A stretch of DNA of 64,000 bases from Selaginella tamariscina (taxonomy: Eukaryota > Streptophyta > Lycopodiopsida > Selaginellales > Selaginellaceae), in NCBI GenBank assembly GCA_003024785.1, contig PUQB01000008.1, forward strand, positions 250,868 to 314,867. Direction: 5' to 3'. The notes below the pieces were generated by a model. That model was not told the DNA's origin and did no database searches. It was given only the letters and a program-made list of their open reading frames with translations. The translations under genes and the position numbers were made by a program. Below are positions 56,238 to 64,000 of the stretch, in pieces; within the stretch, counting starts at the first letter, position 1, and every line of letters starts with the position of its first letter.

Positions 56238-56372
56238 GTGTGTGTGTGTGTGTGTATTGAAACATACACACACGTTACACATAGGTATACAGATAGTTAA
56301 TAGTCAAGTTTGTAATTTGCAGAGGAGCTTGACAAGGTGAGGACTACTGTGGAAAACTCTAGTAGCAAATAG
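55896..56372 (+). CDS. Small prefoldin-like protein, four exons
   Basis: Exon 1 encodes MADEQAASK (55896-55922). Exon 2 VQLLEVACAELGSLPSSR follows a TTCTTACAG acceptor at about 56012, and exon 3 AVFVKRGEIFFAADPNRFRI starts after TTCTTTTAG near 56118. Exon 4 (about 56325-56372) gives LDKVRTTVENSSSK and a TAG stop. The pattern of an N-terminal helix, a K/R-x-G-x-x-FF beta hairpin and a C-terminal helix recalls the small beta-prefoldin-like chaperone family of plants. The exon 3 to exon 4 junction is out of frame by one base with the visible GT-AG pair. Predicted length is about 67 residues. Confidence 0.5.
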
Positions 56373-56437
56373 AAGATCAGGTATTTACGAAAAACACAGA
56401 CCGATGTCTACTGTATAGCACATGTGTGTGTGTGTGT

Positions 56438-56479
<42 letters not shown>

Positions 56480-56575
56480 TTAAATAGCTGATGTTTGCAG
56501 TTTTTTTTACAGAGTCGTCATTAGCATTCCACTAAGTCATTTATATATTTGTTGATTTTCTTAGACAAAGTAGAC

Positions 56576-56709
56576 ATGGCTTCACAAACTATGTTAAGTA
56601 GTTCTTTAGGCGTGTATCATACAACAAGTTTCACACTTATAACACGGAATGCACCAACTTGGAGCACTCCATTATCTTCATCACCAAAGCTCCGGCTATG
56701 CCCTGAACG

Positions 56710-56758
<49 letters not shown>

Positions 56759-57684
56759 CACAGAAGACACACGTCCTTATGTATATAGGCAGAGAAGTCC
56801 TGCAAAGAGGAAAATGCATACTGTCTCCGTGTTTCCGGAAGAGGAAAGTGGAGATGCTATACCGAACTCGGTAACATACCGCCGTAGCTCTGTACACACA
56901 CACTATGAGTGTCAAACTACACTGGAGAACCTGGGTTTGGAACGGTACTCTTCTGACTTGTCGAGGTCCATGGCAACATCTATGGGGATCTCTTGTGCGG
57001 CTGTTGTGACTGCCACACCGGTCGGTGTGTCTTACGATGTGAGCAGAGATAGAGATACTGGTGACTTGAGGCTCAATGGAATCGTGAAAACTGCTGTTTG
57101 TCTACCCTGTGACAGGTATTCATCTCTCTCTCTCACACACACAAAGTTATTGGAAATTAAACACGCACAAGGCATGTTATAGGCATCACCTTGTATATAT
57201 ATGGTTTTGCATAGTGATGACGATATTGCTCTTACAGATGCCTTGCATCTCACGGAGCAAGGGTTTTCTCCACATTTGACGTGTTATTATCCCGTAAACC
57301 AGTTGAAGAACCACCTGAGCTGTCCATCGGGGTAGCCTTAGACGAGGAACCAGAACCAGGTAAATATCTATGTGTATGTATGACGTGTGAATGCATTATG
57401 TGTATGTATGTTTAGGGGAACCTGTACTCGACATTGACCTAGACGATAAGCTTTACTTTCCTGACGACGCGAAGTCTATGGATCTGTCTACGTATATACG
57501 GGATACGATTCATTTGGAAATTCCATACTTCTCCATATGTAGCTCCTCGTGTAAGGGCCTCTGTACTCGCTGTGGTTTGAGCTTGAATATCTCAGAGTGC
57601 ACATGTAAAGTATCCGAGGACGATCCTACTGTTATATATACCAAACAAAAGCTGATGCCTAAGTATCAGTCATGTTTCCAATGA
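56576..57684 (+). CDS. DUF177/YceD family plastid rRNA-accumulation protein
   Basis: Exons are about 56576-56709, 56764-57115, 57238-57359 and 57416-57684. The last three join in frame with GT-AG introns. The N-terminus (MASQTMLSSSLGVYHTTSFT) is Ser/Thr-rich like a chloroplast transit peptide. The family core follows: TAVCLPCDRCLASHGA, VLDIDLDDKLYFPDD, MDLSTYIRDTIHLEIPYFSI, and the Cys motif CKGLCTRCGLSLNISECTC. Bacterial YceD and plant DUF177 proteins are needed for 23S rRNA accumulation. The exon 1 to exon 2 junction, across a CT-repeat intron, is out of frame by one base. It lies about 200 bases downstream of the prefoldin-like gene on the same strand. Confidence 0.85.
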
Positions 57685-57689
57685 AAGGA

Positions 57690-59252
57690 ATATTCATATA
57701 TGTTTCCGTTTAAAAGTATATTCAAGGATCTCGGAGATCCCGTGAAGATTCCTTAACTCACGGATTCGACCGTGATATGTGAACTAATATGTATAACCTT
57801 TTGAGTCAATCCGGTTATATATATAACATATATTTGTTGACACGTGTGACGAGGATAAGAATGCTATATCCATTAGTCAGAACTACTGTGTGACAATGAT
57901 AGTTCGTGGTTAAGAAAAGTAATAGCAATAGCAATATATCATTATACATGGTCTGAAGGTAATGCGATCTTATGCCTAATTAAATAGTGATTCTAATGAA
58001 TGTAGAATGATGGAAATTTTTCCCTTAATTCCCTTAATTCCCTTTTCTTATTTCTATATTTTATAGAAATGTATGTATTTTATATGGACCACCATGTTAA
58101 AAATAATAATATAAAACGGGTAGGTTGTTTCACGTGAATAACAACAATAGTGACGATTCTTTGAAAAGAAATTTGTAGTCCATTCAAACACAAAGCTTAT
58201 GTGTGCGTTCTCTAATGATTTATATATATATATTTTGTTCTGTATTATTGATGAATAAGTGTTATTCGCTTATTCAATTTCATATAATTGAAATTTTTTC
58301 ACACTACGCGCCACGTGGCGCGTTTTTATTTGACTAGGGCGTATTCGGTTTTCACATTTAGGGTTAGCATTCTTCTTGCGCGTGTGTGTGTGTGAGTGTG
58401 TGCGGCTTCGGCGTCTTCCAGGTCTGTTTACATCGTGAAATAGCGCTTGTGTTCATCCGCAGATCGGCCCTGCGCAATGCCTACATGAGCTCGAGTTGTA
58501 CCCCAATCTGCGAGATTTCAAGGTTTGGTCCTCTATTTCTTATTCATTCTATTCTTTCCGATGTGATTTTCATACTTATTGATCAGTGATTCGCATGTAT
58601 GCGTTTTAGATGTGATTTTTATAGTTATTGAGAAAAAAACTCCAATTTTTAGGTAATATTTGTTGAAAATCCGTTTCTTAGGTGTTTTTTTTTCTCTTAT
58701 GCGATTGCTATAGTTCTTGAAAAAAACATTCAATGGTTATTGACACACGTTTTATGCATTTTTAGGTTATATGTACTTTGAGGTCTTTAAACATTCACTC
58801 ACATTTCTGAGCTGCTCCTTTCGTAATTTATAACACGTGTGTTTTGGTGGCTTTCTTATATCCATATTTTTCACTATTGTTATTAACATTGTTAATAATT
58901 TGTATATGATTTGGTAGTGTGAGTATTTATCAATTTTATATATAGACCCCAGATTTACTGTTAATGCTTACAGTTCCGTTGTTTATGAACTTATATATAG
59001 TTCACATAAAACACTATGAGTTCTTTGGTGGCATTTGGGATTCTAAAATATGCATATTTTTGGGTTCTCGTGATTTATCACATTTGATATTTTAACTATT
59101 GGTGTAATGCTTATTGTTTATTCATATGTTTTATAGTGTCCTATGGCTATTTTATTAATATAGTCCTGTTATTCTGTATAGCTTTCATTTAATTTAGACA
59201 GGGCATGGACGAAAAAACAACATGGAATCACGATTAGCTGGTTCGTTCAAGA
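57690..59252. other. Upstream region of the ATP-carrier gene
   Basis: No protein gene. The first 600 bases are AT-rich. After the G-box at 58306, a less AT-rich stretch (58370-58530) ending CGAGATTTCAAG|GTTTGG may be a 5' UTR exon, with a long AT-rich intron up to the coding start at 59253. The transcription start is unknown. Confidence 0.5.
58306..58323. promoter_or_regulatory. Perfect 18-bp palindrome with G-box
   Basis: ACGCGCCACGTGGCGCGT is its own reverse complement and centres on the plant G-box CCACGTGG, the target of bZIP and bHLH factors. It lies about 50 bases upstream of the putative first exon and about 930 upstream of the carrier ATG, in otherwise A/T-rich sequence. Confidence 0.7.
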
Positions 59253-62050
59253 ATGACCTCTGTACCCACACTTTCAGCGGAAGCAATCGCAAGGCTTAAG
59301 AAGAGCAAAGAAGAACTTCCTAACAAGGTATGATGTGAAAGTTGAGTATAACTCATATATATATAGAGAGACACACCTGTGTACATGTATACATATACGT
59401 ATGTATTGACTTGTTATATGCAGGTTAAAGGTTTAGATTCACAACCATCTACAGACAAAGATCTACAAAAGACAGTATGGGCAAATTTTCCCAAGGATCT
59501 CATTGCGGGTGGTTTAATGGGTGGTGTTGCACATACCATCGTTGCACCGATCGAAAGAGCAAAGCTGGTATTTATCTCTTCTTTAATAGTTGTAACAGCA
59601 TTATGAATATGCTACTATTATTTCTTTAATATACTGAACTAACTAGAGCTTAATCATACAGTTGCTGCAAACCCAGGAGAGCAACATGGTGATAATGCAG
59701 GGGAAACAGCACCGGTACAAAGGAATGTTGGATTGCATATTTCGGATTGCAAAGGATGAAGGCATTCTATCCCTTTGGCGTGGAAATGGTAGCAGTGTCA
59801 TGCGGTATTACCCGTCCCTCGCTCTCAATTTCGCTTTCAAGGTGTGTACTAGATACATGTTGTCTGGCTTGCGTGTCTGTCTATACATATACATTTGTCA
59901 TGCGTGTCCGCTGGGCTAATCCATGTATTTCAGGACTTGTATCGGACGCTGTTGATTACTGGGAAGAAGGACAAAAGTGATGCAATGGCAAGAGCACCAT
60001 ACAACTTCGTAGCAGGAGCAGCAGCCGGTTGCACGAGCCTGGTGTTTGTATACCCCCTAGATATTGCACACACTCGTTTAGCTGCCGATATAGGCCGTCG
60101 TGAAGCACGCCAGTTCAGAGGTACACATACACGTGTCTCTGGATACGTGGACATGCACATCATGTATATACATAACTACGCAAGCCTGTTGCTTTTATAT
60201 TTTAATACGGTAGTTATGAGTGCATACTTGTCATTTAATATATCCTGCATATATGATATACCGGAGACGGGCTGGAAATAGTTTGAATATCTTTTAAGAC
60301 ATTCACTGGGATGCATTTATCCGTGTTTGATTCTGAAATGTACGTACATGCATACAGAGGAATGATATACACGCACACACAGTGTTTACAGACATATACA
60401 ACACACGTGTATTTGATGTACGTCTCTATTCATATACACGCACAAACACGAACACCGCATACATATATATGCTGTTTAAATACATTGTGTGTTATATACT
60501 TGTATCATTAATGTATTTTATTACTTTATATACTTGTATCATTAATGTATTTTATTACTTTATATCATTAATGTATTTTATTACTTTATATACTTGTATC
60601 ATTAATGTATTTTTACTTTATATACTTGTATCATTAATGTATTTTATTACTTTATATACTTGTATCATTAATGTATTTTATTACTTTATATCATTAATGT
60701 ATTTTTTTTATATACTTGTATCATTAATGTATTTTATTACTTTATATCATTAATGTATTTTATTACTTTATATACTTGTATTATTAATGTATTTTATTAC
60801 TTATGATTGTATGGCATATGCTCTCTCTCTTGCATGCGCATATATGTGTTCATGCATATTTCCGTGTAAGATACTTACTCTGTAGTGTATAGGATTGCTG
60901 CATTTTATGAAGACTATGTATTTGAAGGATGGTGTAAGAGGGCTATACCGTGGCTTGCCGGCTTCACTACAGGGAATGGTTGTACACAGGAGTGTGTACT
61001 TTGGAGGCTTTGATACGGCTAAGGATGTTCTCTCCGGGGGATCTTCCGAGCATCTTCCGTTTTGGAAAAGATGGTTGATGGCACAGGGTGCTACTACCTC
61101 GGCTGGATTGATATCTTATCCTTTGGACACCGTTCGTCATAGGTACGCTTTATATATATTATGTATATCTATACATTTACAATGTATAACTGCTAAATAT
61201 GTAGTAATACCTTGTACTTATCACGATATATACATACTTAACACCTCTCTAATCCAATACTTATATAATAATAGCCTATTAAACTAACAGAATCGATTCT
61301 GTAATTATGGTGTATTGGTATGAACGTGTAATATTTAAAATCAATACTGTGACTGTTTATATGGCTGTGTGTATATTTACCGCGTATATGTAACTTTAGT
61401 AGGACTTTGATACTAATTTATCATGGCATATTAATAATACAATAATACTATTATGCTCACACACAGTCAGGTATATGCTCAGTAATGTGAGAGCACTAGT
61501 GTATATATATGTCCATTGTTATATTCACGTTTAGAATTTGTATATTACTTTATTTTGTGACAGATACGCCTAAATTAATTGTTTTTGATTCGCCACTGCA
61601 ATTATGATACTCACGAGTTATATCTGAACTGTTTGATTATATACAGTTTTAACACACCTCTCCCTCTCCCTCTCCCTCCCTCCCTCCCTCTCTCTCTCTC
61701 TCTCACACACACACAAACACACGACAATCAGCATATGTTTCTATTTTGCTGTTACCATTATGTTCTATTAAACTAAAAACTATAAATTACAATTATTTAT
61801 GTTGTAATCTATTAATTGCTGATACAGGATGATGATGCAAGCTGGGCTAGAGAAGCGTATGTATGTAAACACGTTGGATTGCTGGAAGAAGATATACAAC
61901 ATGGAGGGTGTGAGATCATTCTACCGTGGAGCGGTATCGAATATGTTGAGAGGAACAGGGGCTGCTCTAATCCTGGTATTATACGACGAGCTTAAATACC
62001 TTATGAACTTAACGGTGCCTGTTGAGTCCGCTTCTGTTAGCAAGCATTAA
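59253..62050 (+). CDS. Plasma-membrane ATP/ADP carrier, PM-ANT1-like
   Basis: Six exons (59253-59327, 59424-59567, 59662-59841, 59934-60120, 60893-61142, 61828-62050) join in frame with GT-AG introns into 352 residues. Three mitochondrial-carrier repeats are complete: PIERAKLLLQ, YPLDIAHTRL and YPLDTVRHRM fill the P-x-[DE]-x-x-[KR] positions, each followed by a W/Y-RG motif (LWRGNGSS, LYRGLPAS, FYRGAVSN). The nucleotide-carrier signature RRRMMM reads RHRMMM. Segments FPKDLIAGGLMGGVAHTIVA and LLQTQESN match the Arabidopsis PM-ANT1 protein (At5g56450 by recall), a plasma-membrane ATP exporter, better than mitochondrial AACs. It is the only long host gene here without frame defects. Confidence 0.93.
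60486..60805 (+). repeat. Minisatellite in intron 4 of the carrier gene
   Basis: About ten units built on ATCATTAATGTATTTTATTA with a variable TATACTTGT spacer give unit lengths of about 25 and 33-34 bases in an alternating higher-order pattern. It creates an open frame of about 120 codons that is not a gene. Confidence 0.9.
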
Positions 62051-63239
62051 CCGGGTTAGTCTTTTTTTTCTTTAGCGTCTTGTTTATATAGCGAGTTTTG
62101 CAAAGTTGCTTATGTATATTCTAAGTATATAAATATTTGAGAAACTCAATGTTTTCATAATACTTAACTGTATTATGAGTATCATGGTAGCTATTCAATA
62201 CAAACCGGTTTGTTTATTGTAAGTATATGAATACATATAGTTGTTTTAGTTATGCTTGTGTATGAAAACACACACAACAAGAGCAGAGACAAGAAAATAC
62301 TAAGAATATTATGCAGGATGTATATTGTTAAGTATAATCATGTTTAGATGAACTCATTTACTAAAATTAAAGTTGAAATTCCATGTTTTAGCGTACAGCT
62401 TTGACATGTCAAATAAAATATTATTAATATTTTTTAATATTTTACAATTATAAATTTCAACTACATAATTAAGACATAATTTTTTATTATTATATTAAAT
62501 AAAATTTAAGGCTAAATCATTTAATATAGAATGTTATTAATTTTGATAACCTTAAACATAGAATGTTATTAGTATATTATAATTTTACTACTAAAATAAA
62601 ATTTAGATCATCCTAATTTTGTGAAGAATATATATAAGTAAATTTAAATACATATATAAAGATTTATTTGTTTATATCTTTTATTTCTCATAAATAATGC
62701 TTTATATATTATATAACATAAATTTGAAATATAAAAGTAACCAAGCCGTGAAATTGTTTGTCAAACGTATATATATGTTGTGTGTGTGTGTGTGTGTGTG
62801 TAACAATATTTATAGATATATACATTGTTTATAAATATGAACATATGATTATGTATAATGAATATATATATGTGTGTGTACATGTATTTTTTGATATTTC
62901 ATGATAATATCAATATAATTATTTAGAATTCTTTTTAAAACTTTGAAGTTCCAATTCCAAGACTTTATATCTTAATGCTTTTAAAGTGTAACAATGTTTT
63001 TTTAACTCTAAGGATTAAAATTTTCAAGTAAGATTTATTGTTTTTATTTTAAAAAAAAGTAATTGAGGTTTTGTAATAAATACTAAGCAATAAAGCTAGA
63101 TGCCTATTGTTACTTTGTCTTATAAATATTACTTTAATATATTTTAATATAATCTTTAATAATTTATTTATATTTATAACATACATATGTATATTCTGAA
63201 TGCATATTGTAAAGTATACAAATATATAATATGCATGTG
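62051..63239. other. 3' flank of the carrier gene, AT-rich
   Basis: No gene. A GT run is at 62778-62801. Polyadenylation signals cannot be singled out in this composition. Confidence 0.5.
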
Positions 63240-64000
63240 TGGTGATGGTTGCCTCGCGTAGCGCGATCACCCTTCAGAGCTTTGCCTCGAACCTTGCCTT
63301 TTAGCTCCCGAACCTGCTTGAGCTGACCCTCTAGGTCCTGCGCCAATTCTCGCAAGTGTTGCAACTCATGTTCCCTTGCCGCGAGGAGTTGGGCCTGTAG
63401 CTGGGTGTGTACTTCTAGCTCCCTGATGGTTCGTGTCGAGTCCTGCGGTTCTTCGACTGGTTGGCGCTCCGCAAGTGGGGAGACAGTCACTAGAGCTCCG
63501 TACGACTCGGGCGTGGGTCTCTCTGAGGAAGATGCGAGGATGATTTCGAGCTGGGTGGTGGCTCGGTGTAGCTCTTCCTTGGCCACGGCTAGCTCTTGGT
63601 GAACCCGGCTGAGCTTTGCTTCGTGATGCTCAAGTGTGGATCCTAGCTCAAAAACCTGTCGCTCCTTCTCTGCCATGACCTACTCAAACTCCCATTTTAG
63701 TTGGTTGTGGAGCTTTTGGATGTGGTTATACTTGATTTGTAGCTGATCCAAATTGTCGGTTAACTATTGACACGTCTCCTCTGCTTGCTTCCTCTCGGCC
63801 TCCGCGATGTCCCAAAGTTGGATTCCCTTGATGAGCTGGTCCGAGTACTCCCGGGCCTTCTTTTGAGCGGTTCGGTAGTTATCCGTGAGCTCCTGTATTA
63901 TTGCGTCGTGCTCCGCGGTAGCCCCTTGAGATCCAACCCATTGTACACCGCTATGGATTTCTGGACTTGGCCGAAGGCCTTGGACAGATCCATATGCACT
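63240..64000 (-). mobile_element. G8: truncated relative of G5, coiled-coil ORF
   Basis: Composition changes sharply at about 63240 from A/T-rich to GC-rich. The minus strand encodes FGQVQKSIAVYNGLDL, a Glu/Lys-rich coiled coil, then from 63676 VFELGSTLEHHEAKLSRVHQ, ELAVAKEELHRATTQLEIIL, a Pro/Ser linker, and LQAQLLAAREHELQHLRELA. These align in order with the second ORF of G5 (AFNQLKEAMAVYNNLNL; QAQLLTTREQELQH). No LTR is present at the left edge, so this copy is 3'-truncated; the rest lies beyond the window. Only two or three stops interrupt it. Confidence 0.8.

Noticed and set aside
56617..56915. Minus-strand Arg/Glu-rich frames
   Set aside because: Caused by the CT microsatellite in the first DUF177 intron.
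60382..60753. Possible CRISPR-like or coding array
   Set aside because: Repeats are tandem without unique spacers, A/T-rich, intronic and eukaryotic; the open frame is repeat-derived.
1..64000. tRNA, rRNA, organelle insertion or prokaryotic operon features
   Set aside because: No cloverleaf, rRNA core or ribosome-binding-site pattern was recognised by eye on either strand; a tRNAscan run would be decisive.

Overview
This window looks like nuclear DNA of a land plant. The host genes have GT-AG introns and match plant-specific families: a PLS-class pentatricopeptide repeat (PPR) protein, a DUF177/YceD plastid rRNA-accumulation protein, a plasma-membrane ATP carrier of the PM-ANT1 type, and a plant P-loop protein with a zeta-toxin-type kinase domain. 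The PPR style and the heavy load of nested Ty3/gypsy elements suggest a non-seed vascular plant (fern or lycophyte). That placement is inference; no marker gene in the window fixes it.

About three quarters of the window is transposable elements. At 1-3100 two copies of one gypsy family meet: the plus-strand copy (G1) sits inside the protease catalytic triad of the minus-strand copy (G2). At 3101-9200 there is a decayed transposon-like gene, a palindromic tandem repeat, unrecognised ORFs and AT-rich DNA. At 9203-15396 lies a full-length but dead gypsy element (G3) with 5-bp target duplications. At 16389-28739 lies another (G4), with a 1.2-kb internal inversion and a complete GC-rich non-autonomous element (G5) nested in its 5' LTR. 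A truncated G5 relative (G8) ends the window at 63240-64000.

The most interesting object is at 29057-48957. Two divergent genes, a DNA N4/N6-methyltransferase-like gene (minus) and a MULE/SWIM-type transposase-like gene (plus), start from a shared centre full of GCCGACTGA-type repeats. Each ends close to a matching terminal arm that carries GGAGGCT and a dense array of heat-shock-element-like GAA/TTC repeats. This looks like a two-gene DNA transposon of about 7.8 kb. Its transposase gene was later split by a 12-kb chromovirus (G6), which was itself split by a 4.8-kb non-autonomous gypsy element (G7).

The host gene block is at 50.5-62 kb: the P-loop gene (minus, frame-disrupted), the PPR pseudogene (plus), a small prefoldin-like gene, the DUF177 gene, and an intact six-exon PM-ANT1 gene with a perfect 18-bp G-box palindrome upstream. 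Several otherwise convincing genes show isolated one-base frame breaks while PM-ANT1 is clean. Some breaks may therefore be base errors and others real decay. All calls were made by eye, without database searches.
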